From NCBI RefSeq assembly GCF_950295315.1, contig NC_080185.1, forward strand, positions 40,388,602 to 40,452,601: a stretch of DNA of 64,000 bases. Direction: 5' to 3'. A model generated the notes under the pieces. The model worked only from the letters and a program-made list of their open reading frames with translations, was not told where the DNA came from and made no database searches. The DNA comes from Erinaceus europaeus. Lineage: Eukaryota; Chordata; Mammalia; Eulipotyphla; Erinaceidae. Within the stretch, counting starts at the first letter, position 1. Every line of letters begins with the position of its first letter. Positions 10,100 to 21,306 of the stretch are shown one piece after another. A program made the translations under genes and the position numbers.

Positions 10100-10453
10100 T
10101 TGCTCTGGGTCACACTTTGGTTCCCTGACTGGGAACTTTGGTTCCTTATGACCGTGATCAGAGAGCTTGGAAGATGCATGGAGATTTCCCCTCAGACTTT
10201 CTGGACTTCCTCTTCCATGTTTCCCATGGAGAAGGACTACTCTAACTTGAAAAACATTCTCCAGTACCCTGGCAGTCCCCAAGAATGGAGACACATGGTT
10301 AGTTCTACCCTCCTGATTCAGTTCTTTCTTCGATGGGAAGACATTTTTAAAAATGGGTGCCTGCAGCAATCCAGCAGGAACTGTCAGAAGCACCCTAAAT
10401 GGAATTTCGAGGAGTTTTTTTGGACTAGGATGCCCTCCGGTGACTCATGGTGA
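10100..10453 (+). other. ERV-II internal open frame (117 codons), unrecognised
   Basis: Starts ~150 nt after the primer site. It shares most of its sequence with the ERV-I frame (for example PGSPQEWRH and KHPKWNFEE in both). No known retroviral domain is visible. A 111-codon frame is open on the opposite strand over the same bases. It may be a remnant of a captured or gag-like segment, or simply low-stop sequence. Confidence 0.4.
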
Positions 10454-11448
10454 GACCTAAATAATCTGGTTCAAGGTGAAAAAAAAAACTACCTACCTCT
10501 TTTCTCTTGATTCCCCCCTCGTTGTTCTCTCTGAATATCTTGTTTCTATCTGCTTTTAAGTGTGTTTCGTAAGAGAATGATTTAAATGACTAAATTTTTG
10601 TATGACATTGACTTTACAAGAGAAAAAAAATTGCTGGATGCAGCCATGATTTCTAGAGACATCCAGAAACAGTCCAAAAATTGTTTTGTTCTTTTTTGAT
10701 TTTTTACATCTTGGAAATATTTAATCTTGAAAATTGTATGAGTATGGGTGGGGTGGATAACACAATGGTTATGCTAATGATTCTCATGCTTGAGGCTTCT
10801 AACCATGGTTCTTCTGTTTACCTTTCCACATTTTATTGAGTTTAAACTGTTTAAACAACCTTAAAATCATACTAGTAAGGACTTCCAATTATAATGGAGC
10901 TATCAATTATAGTAAACTTCTAATCTACTACAAGTTTTGTTTCACAAGTAAGTGAATAGCAGCTGTCAAGTCTTCACGTGAAAAAGCATCTGCTCAAATG
11001 AAATCCCCGGAAATCCATTTGGACCCCTGTTCTCTGACATCACTCACAAAATGGCATGACTACAATGCACCCCCCTGAAACCAATAATGTGACCTGGCAT
11101 GACCTGAAGAAACAGATTCACAGACTCCAAAGCTCACTCTCTACAGAAAAGCCGAATTCCGGTGGCTGACCTTCCCCATTGAGACAGACGTGCAGCATTT
11201 CATCCCCTGGCATTTCTTCCATGGTCATCTGCTTTGGAATTGACACTTCTATCGGACTTACTGGTACACTTCTTGGACACTTTCCACAACTTTACAGCAG
11301 ATTCCCATTACACTGCTGGGTTTCTCAAAGACTGACTGCAGCAGTCCATGGACTTTACAGCCAGCAGACTTGGGACTCTATAGGCAATGCTCCCTTGCCT
11401 GCAGGCACTGTCCCCAAAGTCAGGAACCCCCCACTCCTTACTAGGTCC

Positions 11449-11640
11449 TGCCTACAGAGGCAGGAAACGCCCTTGAGGTATGAAATGCCCCCAGAGGCAA
11501 GAGATGCCCATAGAGGCAGGAAAAGCCCTTTGAGGGATGAAACTCCCCCAGAGGCAATAGATGCCCCCCCAGAGGCAAGAAATGCCCTTTCGCCTGTTAG
11601 GCACTGCCCATTGAAGCAGGAAACGCCCCTTCAGGCCTCC
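11449..11640 (+). repeat. ERV-II hairpin-unit array
   Basis: Ten units start near 11449, 11468, 11486, 11505, 11524, 11543, 11562, 11583, 11605 and 11624. The best have the form TGCC-N6-GGCA (11449-11462, 11486-11499, 11505-11518). It sits ~150 bp before the 3' LTR, the same relative place as in ERV-I and ERV-III. Confidence 0.85.
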
Positions 11641-11770
11641 CCTTAGCATCAAACTAGTTCTTGCTGCTCTCTTACTTGTTCCTCCATGTCTTGTGCCAGT
11701 TCTTTTGAAAATGTCTGTACAATATAGGTTTCTGTTCACCCCACACTCCTGATACTATGGCCATTAGTTT

Positions 11771-11786
11771 AAAAGAAAGGGGAAAA
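11771..11786 (+). promoter_or_regulatory. ERV-II polypurine tract
   Basis: AAAAGAAAGGGGAAAA immediately before the TG of the 3' LTR, the position for plus-strand priming. Confidence 0.9.
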
Positions 11787-12141
11787 TGTTGGTATGCTTC
11801 TAAATTCTGCTTCTAAGACCCCTTCTGTTGCATTGCTTGACGTTGTAGTCTATTTACATAATCATTGTTTTCATTGGTATAATCCCCACTGGTTCACATG
11901 TTATTTTCCTTCTCCCACCCCCTATCCTACATACTTCCTCTTCCTGACACTTCCACCTCAGGAGATATAAAAGACAGGACTTTCTAATGAAGAGAGATTA
12001 GAAGAGATTAGATTGTTGAACTGCATCCCCGCTCATCAATAAAGATTGAACTGCATTCCCAGCTCAGCCATGAGTCCCTGGTCGTCTCTCTCCTGCCTGC
12101 GAAGCTAGTCTGGCAAATGGCACCCTGAACAGGGACTGGCA
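11787..12141 (+). repeat. ERV-II 3' LTR
   Basis: 355 bp, TG..CA, with AATAAA at 12038-12043. It ends at the duplicated tatgag. It retains the Lys3-like U5 sequence, which shows that the sequence belongs to the LTR itself. Confidence 0.93.
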
Positions 12142-12227
12142 TATGAGAAAGTGCTGTATTATCCTGTTGGTGGCAATTTAGTTCCAAGATGAATTTCTGC
12201 TTTTAAGATGTGTTTTTTTTTTCTTGG

Positions 12228-12850
12228 TGATTTAATATTTTTGTACAAAATTATAAGGTACTAGGGACATAACTCCTCACCACTTCCATCACCAAATTTC
12301 TGTGCCCCCACCCCATGATAACACCCATAGTTCTCCCACGGTCTTATCAAACAAGATAGGTTGGTTTTTGTTTATTTTGCAGGTTCATGTATTTTAATTC
12401 CCTGGATCCCACATGAGTAAAACCACCTGGTAGTCATTTTTCATCTCCTTAAACAATTCACTAAGCATAATCAAATCCAGACACAGTATCATCATTTTTC
12501 ATTGTAGATTAGTACTTCATTGAGTGTATGTCTCATAACATCTTTAACCAGTCATCTGTGGATGGGCATTTAGGCTGCTTCCACTCTTTGGCTATTACGA
12601 ATAATGCAGCTATGAACATGGGATTGCCTGTGTCTCTTCAAGTTAGTATTTTCATCTCTTTGAGATTAATGCCTAGTAGTAGTTTTGAAGGATCATAAGG
12701 TATTTCCATATTTTATTTAAAGATTCCCATAGTGTTCTCCACAGTGACAGCACAAGCCTGCATTCCTAGCAGCAGTGTAACAATTCTTTTTCTACATCAT
12801 AGCCAACACTTACCATTTTCAGTTTTGTTTATGTAGGTTTCTCAGGGTTA
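12228..12850 (-). mobile_element. Old L1, ORF2 end and 3' UTR, minus
   Basis: Contains the reverse-complement L1 landmark around 'GGCTATTACGAATAATGCAG' and 'TAGTACTTCATTGAG'. Diverged, with no long frame. Confidence 0.8.
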
Positions 12851-12867
12851 TCACTAGACCTTGGCAC

Positions 12868-13100
12868 TTGCAGGACAAATCAACTGCTCTCAGAGGCATT
12901 TTTTTGTTTTGCTTTTCTTTTTAGTAGATAAGAAAGAGAAATTGAGAGGAGATGAAGAGAGAAAGGATAGAAAGGATAGAAAGACATTTGCATCCCTGTT
13001 TCACTTGTGAAGCTTCCCCACAGCAGTTGGGGTCTGGGGACTTGAACCTGAGTCCTTACACCTGGTAACAACACTGATGTGCCACCACTAGATCACCCAC
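12868..13100 (-). mobile_element. SINE-B, minus
   Basis: Reads back from an A-rich tail complement through CTTGAACC (reverse B-box) to the head. Confidence 0.75.
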
Positions 13101-13115
13101 ATAAAACTCGTGATT

Positions 13116-13370
13116 AGGGCGCTGAGCAGTGGTGCAGCAGGTTCAGCATACATGGCGTGAAGTGCAAGGATCAGAGTAAAGATTCCGGTTAGAGCCCCGG
13201 GTTCCCCACCTGCAGGGGGGTTGCTTCACAGGTAGTAAAGCAGGTCTGCAGGTATCTATCTTTCTCTCCCCTTCTCTGTTACCCCCTCCTCTCTCAACTT
13301 CTCTCTGTCCTATCGAACAACAATGACAACAATAATAATAACAGCAGCAACAATAAAACAAAAAAACCCT
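13116..13370 (+). mobile_element. SINE-A, plus
   Basis: Head at 13118, B-box GGTTAGAGCC, core CCCCACCTGCAG at 13205 and an (AAC/AAT)n A-rich tail. Confidence 0.88.
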
Positions 13371-13388
13371 CGTGTTTAAAACAAACAA

Positions 13389-13657
13389 AAGAGAGTCAGG
13401 TGGTAGTGCAGTGGGTTAAGTGCAGGTAGTGCAAAGCACAAAGACCGGTATAAGGATACTAGTTCGAGCCCCTGGCTCCCCACCTGCAGGAGAGTCGCTT
13501 CACAGGCGTGCAGGTGTCTATCTTTTCTCTCCCCCTCTCTGTCTTCTCTTCCTCTCTCCATTTCTCTCTGTCCTATCCAACAACAAAGACAATAATAACC
13601 ACAACAATAAAACAACAAGGGCAACAAAAGGGAATAAGTAAATAAATATATATTTTT
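13389..13657 (+). mobile_element. SINE-A, plus
   Basis: A second copy 20 bp downstream in the same orientation. Its core is slightly shortened around 13500. Confidence 0.88.
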
Positions 13658-13664
13658 TAAAAAT

Positions 13665-13815
13665 AGATTGGCTAGATAGCTCACAGCCGTGCCATATGTG
13701 CACTCAAATTCAAGGCCAGTCCCCCATCACATTAACAGAAACTTCTGTGCTATGGCTTCTCTCTCTCTATCCCTTACTCTTTTTTCCTATCTGACAAATT
13801 CAGCATAGAGCAATG
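13665..13815 (+). mobile_element. Diverged SINE, plus
   Basis: A tRNA-like 'TAGCTCACAGC..' start and CTCTCTCTCTATCCC, with no clean tail. Confidence 0.5.
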
Positions 13816-14587
13816 AAGTCCCAAAAATGAAAAGAAAAAACAAGTCATAGTAGAAATTGTATTTTCCTTTGGATCAAGACAATTAACATACACATAACAC
13901 ATTCTATCTACTGGCTATACAAAAGTATCATTTCTTTGCTTTTACACTTTAGGGAATTGCCAATCATGTGCACTGCAGTCTGCTCTAATGTTTAGTCGAT
14001 AATAACATTGTTTCATTATTTTGTGGAAATGTTTTATTAAATTTCCCAAACATTGTTATGTTTCCTCAGGACAGAAAACCTCCCATGGCTCTTCAGAGCA
14101 ATGGTGATAACCTTGTAACGTTCATCTCCTGCTACACTCAAACCACACTCAACTCAAAGATCACTTTGATACTCAGTTCTGCTAACCAAAGTCAACTTCC
14201 AGGACCAATGGAGTAAAGTAAGGGTCTGGGCTTCCTCTATGAATTATACCAATACTCCCCAAATGCTACTCACAACTCAGACTAGGGGGCTTGATTGATT
14301 CTCACCCTTTCACCACCAAAAGTTGAACTGTAGGATTAAAAGTCAACTATTTTCATTCCCAAATCTCCTGTATACCACGTAAACCTGGAGTTATAATTAT
14401 AGTTGTAATTATAGTTGTAATTAAGTTGTAATGACTAACTTATAATTGCAAGAAACCCTAATATATGACTGCACAACAAAAGAAGCTGCTAAAAAATGCT
14501 GTATTGTTTTTGGAAAAGGCCTACTGACATTTGCTGGTCCCCTGGTGGAAAACAAAAAAAATTAATTTCATCCAACGGTGAGGCTCA
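13816..14587. other. No gene seen; unassigned sequence
   Basis: Unique-looking. It contains a small direct repeat built from (AATTATAGTTGT) near 14392-14430. Confidence 0.5.
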
Positions 14588-15321
14588 CAAGAGGTCACAT
14601 AGGTTCCTAAGCTGAATATAGACCCCAGACCAAATCAAATTGATGTGGTTTACAGTCAACAATATTTATACTCCTTTCCCATATTAGGGAGCTACTTTCT
14701 TCCCTGATCCAACTTTCTGTTCCTTTTCCAGCCATGACATCATCTCCCCAGATAATAACTTGGATCCACCTGCATATCAGATTTCAAGCTCAGGGGGAAA
14801 AAAAACTAGTATACCCACAGGCCCTTTGGAATATAACTAAAATATGCCTACTGGCTTTCTACAAAATGGAGACCCCCCCTCTTCATTTGCACTGTTACAG
14901 TCTTTAGGTTCATGATTGGTCAATAATTTGTTTGGCTTTGTATATTAACTCTCTTTTCAGCCACCAGGTTCCAGATGCTAGCATAATGCCAACTAGACTT
15001 TGCTGGACAGACAACCCCACCAATATGTCCTGGAGCTCTGCTTCCCCAGATCCCCACCCTACTAGGGAAAGAGAGAGGCAGGCTGGGAGTATGGATTGAC
15101 CAGTCCACGCCAATGTTCAGTGGGGAAGCAATTATAGAAGCCAGACCTTCCAGCTTCTGTACCCCATAATGTCTCTTGGTCTATACTCCCAGAGGGATAA
15201 AGAATAGGAAAGCTATCAATGGAGGGGATAGGATACAGGATTCTGATGGTGGGAATTGCATGGAGTTGTACCCCTCTTATCCTATGGTTTTGTCAATGTT
15301 TCCTTTTTATAAATAAATACA

Positions 15322-15360
<39 letters not shown>
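14588..15360 (+). mobile_element. L1 3' UTR (older subfamily), plus
   Basis: 5'-truncated copy running from the 'GAGGTCACATAGG' region through the shared 3' UTR to GTGGAGTTGTACCCC and an (AAAT)n tail at 15310-15360. Confidence 0.88.
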
Positions 15361-15419
15361 AGGATATACCAAACTCACCTATAAATAGCTCCAGATCAGC
15401 ACTGCTTATTTTGAAAATC

Positions 15420-15837
15420 AACTTCCTGGAGTGTGACTCTTGCAGTAAAATGCAACCACTTAAGTGCATAGTTCAGTGAATTTTTTTCATGTGTACAGAT
15501 AAAGAGTGTTTGCATACAACAAAAAGCTGCCTTCAGCCTCTTGATAGTCAGTTCCTAACCCACAACTGATCTCCAGAAACCACAGGTTTTCTGTCACTAT
15601 GGCTCAGTTTTATGTCTTGCAGTATTGCATCTAAATGAGGTACAATGTTTTATCTATTTGTTTGTTTGTATGTTTATTATAGCTGTGTCTGACTTCTCTT
15701 GCTCAATTCAATTTTGGGCCTTGTTTCAACAATCAGTGTTTTTTTACGGAGCATTATTGATATAAATCCTACAATTCATATTAATATACCAAATTTTTCA
15801 TTTAATTGTTGGTAGACATTTTGGTCAATTTCTTTTT
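15420..15837 (-). mobile_element. Old L1 3' region, minus (part 1)
   Basis: Matches the mammal-wide old L1 3' region ('AAGTGCATAGTTCAGTG' and the following segments) in reverse. It continues after a SINE at 16112 and again at about 17050. Confidence 0.65.
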
Positions 15838-16112
15838 TTTTTCTTGCCAACAGAATTACTCCTGGGGGTCAATGCCTGCAGGAAAAAATCCACTGCTCCT
15901 GGTGACCTGCCCCCCTTTTTTATTTCCTAGAAAAGATAGGAATTGAGAGGGTAGGGGGAAATAGAGAGGAAGAGAGCAAGAGAGACAACTGAAGCACAGC
16001 TTCACCACTAGCGAAGCTTCACCCCTGCGAGAGGAGACTAGGAGCTTGAACCCAGGTCCTTGCATTGTAACTTATGTGCTCAACTAAGTGCACCCAGCTG
16101 ATCCCTTGGTTG
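15838..16112 (-). mobile_element. SINE-B, minus, in old L1
   Basis: Poly-T start; CTTCACC and GCTTGAACCCAGGTCC mark the reverse core and B-box. It splits the L1. Confidence 0.8.
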
Positions 16113-16265
16113 ATTTTTAGTTTCAGAGTATAATGAAACTACTAAAGACATTCATGTGAAGGGTTTTTTTTTTTGTGGACATATGTCTCCTTTTAGTTGG
16201 AATGTACAACAAAGTGCAAAATTTTGATAAATTAGTAATACTATGTTAACGTCTTTAAAAGTATA
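16113..16265 (-). mobile_element. Old L1, minus (part 2)
   Basis: Resumes the L1 ('GTGGACATATGTCTCC' region). Confidence 0.55.
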
Positions 16266-16329
16266 TCTTGTGTTTTTAAAAGTAGATGTAGCATTTTTTA
16301 CAGGACTAGTCATGTATAAAAGTTTTGGT

Positions 16330-16548
16330 AGTGGGTCCAGTCAGTGGTACACCTGATTAAGAGCACACATTACTGTGTGCAAGGATCTGGGTTCAAGTTC
16401 CTGGTTCCCACCTTCTGGGGGGAAAGTACCATGAGCAATGAATCAGAGATGCAGGTGTCTCTCTGTCTCTTTATCTCTCTCTACTACCCTCCTCCTGTTA
16501 ATTTCTATCTCTAATAAATAAAAAGATTAAAAATAAATAAAAATGGGT
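16330..16548 (+). mobile_element. SINE-B, plus
   Basis: Head 'CAGTGGTACACCTG', B-box GGTTCAAGTTCC and an (AAAT)n tail. Confidence 0.85.
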
Positions 16549-16561
16549 TAAAATAAATAAG

Positions 16562-16795
16562 AGTTTTGGCAGCGAGGGCCAGGGCGTGCCACATGTAATA
16601 GAGTACACTCTTGACCATGAGCAATGATCCAAGTTCAAGATCCTGGTCTCCACCTACAGAATGCAAGGGGGGAAGCTTCTTGAGTGGTGGAGCAATGCTG
16701 AAGGTATCTCTTCGTTTCTTATCTCTATCTTTGTTTCTTATTTCTTATTTTCTCATTTGTTTCTTATTTCTCTGTATTTCTGTCTCAGTAAAAAG
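16562..16795 (+). mobile_element. SINE-B variant, plus
   Basis: Follows the previous SINE after 13 bp. Diverged head; TTTCTTAT repeats replace the usual CTCTCT stretch. Confidence 0.7.
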
Positions 16796-16800
16796 GAGGC

Positions 16801-16985
16801 TTAGGGGCAGGGGAGATAGCATAATGGTTATGCAAACAGACTCACATGCCTGAGGCTCCTAAGTCCCAGGTTCAATCCCCTGCACCACCAAAAGCCAGAG
16901 CTGAGCAGTGCTCTGGTGTGTCTCTCTCTGTGTCTCTTTCTGAATCTCTCTCAAAAATAAAAAAAATTAGAAAGAAAGAAAATTT
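16801..16985 (+). mobile_element. SINE-C, plus
   Basis: 'GGGGAGATAGCATAATGG', CCTGAGGCTCC, GGTTCAATCCCC B-box and 'CCAGAGCTGAGCAGTG', then a CT-rich stretch and A-tail. Confidence 0.9.
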
Positions 16986-17039
16986 AAACAAAAGAGGAGG
17001 CTTACTAGTTCTATATCCTCTCCTCTCTTAAATGTCAGA

Positions 17040-17480
17040 TTCTCTTATCTTAAAGAAGCCATTTTAGTAAGTATAAAGTTATGATTCTTGTTTTGTGGTT
17101 GCGTCTTTCAGTTGACCACTGGTAAGTGTTCTTCCATATTTATTTACTATTCCCAATTCTTAAACCTTCTAGATCTTTTTGTTCTCATTTATATTTTGTT
17201 GTTTGTCTCCTATTGAGATATTAAAATGCATCATGTATTATGGAGAAAAAAATCTATCAGATGTGTGTATCACAAATATTTCTCCCTATCTGACAAGGTT
17301 TTTAGCTTTCTTCTGGAAAAACAGGGGTACTGTTTAATCATTATTGCAGAACTGCAAAGGTTTCCTCACAGAGATTCTTTTAGAAATGTCATTTTCACTC
17401 TGATATGTTTTGTTCTACAACCAACTGAAAGTTCTTTTTGTATGTGTTAAGTCTTGGGTTCATTCCGTGGAAGTTAATAT
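17040..17480 (-). mobile_element. Old L1, minus (part 3)
   Basis: Reverse match to the next portion of old L1 ORF2 ('CCATTTTAGTAAGTATAAAG', 'AAATATTTCTCCCTATCTG'). With the parts at 15420 and 16113 it forms one split fragment. Confidence 0.6.
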
Positions 17481-17526
17481 AAAAATAATTGTGTATAAAA
17501 CAAACACATAAAAGAAAAAGGAAAAA

Positions 17527-17566
17527 GCAGGAATGGGAAGCTATCAAAGTGGTTGTACAGCAGACT
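17527..17566 (+). mobile_element. SINE-C, plus (5' part, interrupted)
   Basis: Head of a SINE-C, broken after CAGCAGACTTT. It resumes at 17841. Confidence 0.7.
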
Positions 17567-17647
17567 TTTTAAATTTTGTGACTATTTTTTTAAAAATATT
17601 TTTATTTATTATAGAGACAGATAAATTTGGGAGGGAGAGGAGGAGAC

Positions 17648-17702
<55 letters not shown>

Positions 17703-17840
17703 AGAGCGAAAACCCTGCTTCATGGCTCATGAATCTCCCCCGCCACCCCCTGCCCCCAGATTGGGACCAGAGGCTTGAACCACAGTCGTTGCACATAGTA
17801 AAATGTGTACTCAACTGAGTATGACACGTCCCAGGTCCTA
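17567..17840 (-). mobile_element. SINE-B, minus, nested in SINE-C
   Basis: Flanked by cagcagacttt on both sides. Contains a (GA)n run at about 17651-17702, an expansion of the CT-rich SINE region. Confidence 0.85.
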
Positions 17841-18000
17841 CACAGCAGACTTTCATGCCTGAGTCCCCAGGTTTAATCCCCAACACCAACATATATCAGA
17901 GCTGAGCAGAGCTCTGGTCAGTCTCTCTTTCTGATGTTCTCTCTCTCTCTCTCTCCCTCTCTCTCTTTCAAATAAATAAATCTTTAAAAAAGAAAGCATG
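17841..18000 (+). mobile_element. SINE-C, plus (3' part)
   Basis: Resumes with the duplicated CAGCAGACTTT and ends in (CT)n and AAATAAATAAAT. Confidence 0.85.
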
Positions 18001-18960
18001 TTTTAAAACTGTAGTATCTTTAGAGTTGAGATTTTCTGTCTATCAAATCTAAAAAAGGATTCTGTGAGAAAAAGAAAATTCAGAGAATAAGAGACATTAG
18101 AACATTTAAATATGTATATCACTATGTGTATAGACATATATTTTAAGACATACACATATTTATACATATAAGATGCCAAATAAAAATAATTCATGGGTTA
18201 AAAGTAAGTTTCACAGCCTTTCATAGGGCAGGACTCCAATAGAACTGAATAGGGAAAATACTTCCTATCCTAATCACTGCAAATCAACAACAAAACAAAC
18301 TTAATCAGACCTGAAACCCAGATGAATGAGAGTCCACAGCAAAGGGCAAAAGGAAGAGTATCCAGATGGTAGGACAGAGAGATGCCCTCCCCAAGAAAGA
18401 AACCCCACTGTCCAACAAGGAAACACACTTAGAAAGAAATCTCTAAGGTACATAACTTTACTCTGGGGGTGAAGGGAACAGGGACTGGATGAACCAGCTA
18501 TGTTGTCATCCTGTATTTACAACTCTGGAATGGGAGGAAAGAAACTATAGGCTGTAAAATAAGTGGGAGTCAGTGCCAGGTAATATCCTGACCACCTAAT
18601 CAACCTTGCTGAGAATGAATACTGGTAGGCTTCATGTTAAACGTCATCTCCATGGCAACAGATGGGGGGGGGAATTCCCAGATAAAATAAAGATCCCTTA
18701 ACCAATAACAAGTACTTGATTTAGCTGGGAACTAAAGGATATTCATCAAGAATGTCAACTGTGATAATGCTGCTGGCAGACAAACATACAGACTCATTCC
18801 TTGCCAGACCACAACTGACTGGTAGGAAACAAGACTCACCAATCAGCAAGCACGTGACACACTTCTCAAATCACAGTAACCTATCAAATTGTCCTAACTG
18901 ACTGTTATGCTCCCCTGCTAACTTTTTCCCCCATTTTTATTCACTTCTACGGTCTTATCT
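18001..18960. other. No gene seen; unassigned sequence
   Basis: AT-rich to ~18200, then unique-looking sequence. I see no frame of interest. Confidence 0.5.
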
Positions 18961-19310
18961 CAACTTCCTTTCTAAGACACACCTACACCTATCATTTCTT
19001 CTGGCTATCCATCTTTTTTCCTATTCCCTCTCAGATAAGACAAACAGTGCCTAACTTCCTCTGGTGTTTTCCAGATTCATTTCCCTCTTGATGATGGAGC
19101 AAAAAGAAACATTTCTGCTTATAAATGTTCTGAGTCCTATGGAATTGGGGTTCAGAGCCCTCTGGTCACCTTCCCCTAATATTTCATCCCTCTGAGAGTA
19201 TGGACCAAAATACTTTTTGGATGCCGAAGGTGGGAGTTCTGGCTTCTGTACTTGATTCTCCACTGGACACAGACATTGGCAGGTTGATCCATTCCCCCAG
19301 CCTATTGCAT
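18961..19310 (-). mobile_element. L1 3' UTR (oldest subfamily), minus
   Basis: Reverse match to the divergent 3' UTR at 47840-48150, including the AGAGGGCTCTGAAC block absent from younger copies. Confidence 0.65.
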
Positions 19311-19327
19311 ATCAATTTGACATGAAG

Positions 19328-19480
19328 ATAGAGAAGCACTTTAAACATACTAAGTCTCAAAAAATAATGACTGTTGACTACTCAGCTCTGGCTTATGGTG
19401 GTTCCAGGAACTGAACCTGAGACTTAGGAGCCTCATGCATGAAATATGCTGCATAAACTACTGTGCCATCTCCCCACCCT
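19328..19480 (-). mobile_element. SINE-C, minus
   Basis: Reads CAGCTCTGGCTTATGGTGG .. GAACCTGAGAC .. CCATCTCCCC in reverse. Confidence 0.8.
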
Positions 19481-19561
19481 GGGACCTCTTTCATGTTCTC
19501 TGGTTCCCCCACCCCTTATTCTCGCTTCCTCTCCTTATTTTATGACCATGTTCTCAAATAG

Positions 19562-19735
19562 TGTGCCTGAAAAACAGCTTACTTGGATAGTGCTCTATTT
19601 TGCCATGTGTAAGACCCAGGTTCAAGTCTGGCCCCCAACATACTATACTGGAGGAAGCTTTGTTGCTGTGGTCTCTTTATCTTTTGATCTCACTCTGCTT
19701 CTCTGTCTCTATTTGAAAAAATAAAGCAATCAAGT
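19562..19735 (+). mobile_element. SINE-D, plus
   Basis: Head 'ACTTGGATAGTGCTCTATTT..CCATGTG', B-box GGTTCAAGTC, a 'GTGCTGTGGTCTC'-like segment and an A-rich end. Related copies at 26408 and 59345. Confidence 0.7.
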
Positions 19736-19774
19736 AGCTCTGACACCTGTGTTATGATTAAAAAATAATAATGG

Positions 19775-19962
19775 ACCCAAGTTTTACTTTGTGTTTGACC
19801 TTTCTGTTTTGTGTATTGCACCAAAACAAAGGACTCCAAGGAAGTCAATGTGTATGGGGGGTGGGGGGGGGCACTTTCAGGTCCTGGTACATGATGACAG
19901 AAAAGGACCTAAGCTGGGGGTGCAAGTATTGGGTACAAAACAATCAGAAGTTGTACCCATGT
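19775..19962 (+). mobile_element. Poly(A)-ended repeat, part 1
   Basis: Same family as 38316-38450 and 53583-53765 ('TTGCACCAAA..GGACTC', 'GATGACAGA.AAGGACCTA'). Family not recognised. It is interrupted by a solo LTR and resumes at 20427. Confidence 0.6.
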
Positions 19963-20426
19963 TGTTGGATAGTATGCCAGCTCCCCCTGGCTTCTGCTTA
20001 ACCATATGCCTATATAGGGATAGATTTAATCCCATTCAAAGCTTTGGTCTATTTACGTAAATCACTTTTACATTTACATAAAGCACTCCTTCCAAGGCAC
20101 TGGTGGTTCACTGATAGGATTCTCACCTGCTCTGCCCCCTCCTTGTCACACTCTGATTTTCACCAGTCACTTTTCTCTCCACCCTCTCTATATCACATCC
20201 TGTTTCCACCCTACTTGGAGAGTATAAAAACAGCTGCTCTTCTGATTAAAGACACTTGGAAATTGCTTTCCGGCTCTAAGAGTTCCAGAGTGTATCTCCT
20301 GCGAAGTTAGTGCGGCACGAGTTCCTGATCCCTCTCCCATGCAACAGCCTAGATCGGCTCCAGTTGAGTTCTCTCCAACCCAGAGAGCACTAGCTCGGGA
20401 AGAAGTACCCTCAGGCTATCCCGGCA
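19963..20426 (+). mobile_element. Solo LTR
   Basis: 464 bp, TGTTGG..GGCA, with a TATAAAA box near 20223 and ATTAAA near 20247. Flanked by catgt at 19958-19962 and 20427-20431. U3 shares a block with the ERV-I LTR (TTTTCACCAGTCACTTTTCT). No interior remains, consistent with LTR-LTR recombination. Confidence 0.78.
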
Positions 20427-20490
20427 CATGTGACCAACAATTTTACTGTAAACCATTAACCTCCCAATAATAACTTAATAAAAACCAAAC
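20427..20490 (+). mobile_element. Poly(A)-ended repeat, part 2
   Basis: Continues 'TTTTACTGTAAACCATTAAC' into AATAA and the A-rich end. Confidence 0.6.
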
Positions 20491-20819
20491 AATGAATCCT
20501 GCCATGAATAATAAAGTAACCACAACAGTTTGCACCGTTGGAACCAGAAAACAGAACTTATGATGGTAAAGCCCCAGGATGACAACTATACAGGCTACTT
20601 AAAGAACCACAAGTTCAATCTGCAACACAATGATGGGGGCCTATGAGAGAGATGTCTCCTGGAGGAGAAAGAGAACTGATTAACTTCTGCACCTTCCTAT
20701 ATTAAAAAGGTCTTACAAACCTAGTGAAGTGATGATGGGTACTCTAGAAAATCAAACTCAATGAGTGTTCATTATTAATTTCAAAGAAAGTATAATTAAA
20801 GAACCTTGATCTATTTATC
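20491..20819. other. No gene seen; unassigned sequence
   Basis: Possible old SINE around 20590-20700. Nothing else is evident. Confidence 0.4.
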
Positions 20820-21140
20820 TCGCTGTATCAAAATACCACAGACTGGGTAGTTTATAAGCAAAAAATTTCTAATAGTTCTGAAGGTTACAATCAATATATC
20901 AACACATTCTTGCTGAGGGCATTCTCTATTAAAGACTTTTCACTATTCATTAGATAACAAAGGGGCTAGAGAGATATGTGGGATCTCCTTAGAAAGCATT
21001 AATCCAATACATGGGGGTCTCTACCCTCATGTCTTTCTTCTCCCCAAAACCCTATCTACTAATAGCATCAACTTTTGGGATTAAGATTTCAATTTACGAT
21101 TTTTGTGGGGGGGATACATATTCAGACCACAACTAAAAAA
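20820..21140 (-). mobile_element. MLT1-like MaLR LTR, minus
   Basis: Reverse match to the mammal-wide MLT1 LTR: 'ATACCACAGACTGGGTAGTTTATAA', 'AGTTCTGAAGG', 'TACCCTCATG' and 'CATATTCAGACCACA' occur in order. Old and eroded. Confidence 0.75.
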
Positions 21141-21306
21141 ATCATAATATACCACAATCTTACTGGCTGTGTACAATATTCACAGAGCTGAATGTCAACA
21201 TCACATATTCATACATGCATTGGGGAAACAGGAAAAGCATTTGTGTAAGAGGAGTTAGATTTTGATAACTAAAATCAACTGATATGCTAAAGAGTTTTTA
21301 AAAAAA

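Larger units (their letters stand above)
9589..12141 (+). mobile_element. ERV-II: non-coding LTR retroelement
   Basis: Two similar LTRs (357 and 355 bp) flank ~1.84 kb. The whole is bracketed by tatgag at 9583-9588 and 12142-12147. A primer site follows the 5' LTR by two bases and a purine tract (11771-11786) precedes the 3' LTR. No recognisable retroviral protein remains. It is related to ERV-I and ERV-III by LTR and interior. The similar LTRs suggest moderate age. Confidence 0.93.

Noticed and set aside
11179..11646. 155-codon ERV-II frame as a repetitive protein
   Set aside because: Its repeats are translations of the 19-nt array. 19 is not a multiple of 3, so the peptide repeat drifts; the DNA or RNA repeat is primary.
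13143..13703. Several 60-100 codon minus-strand frames with hydrophobic segments
   Set aside because: Reverse frames of SINE-A copies; the same peptides recur wherever SINE-A occurs.
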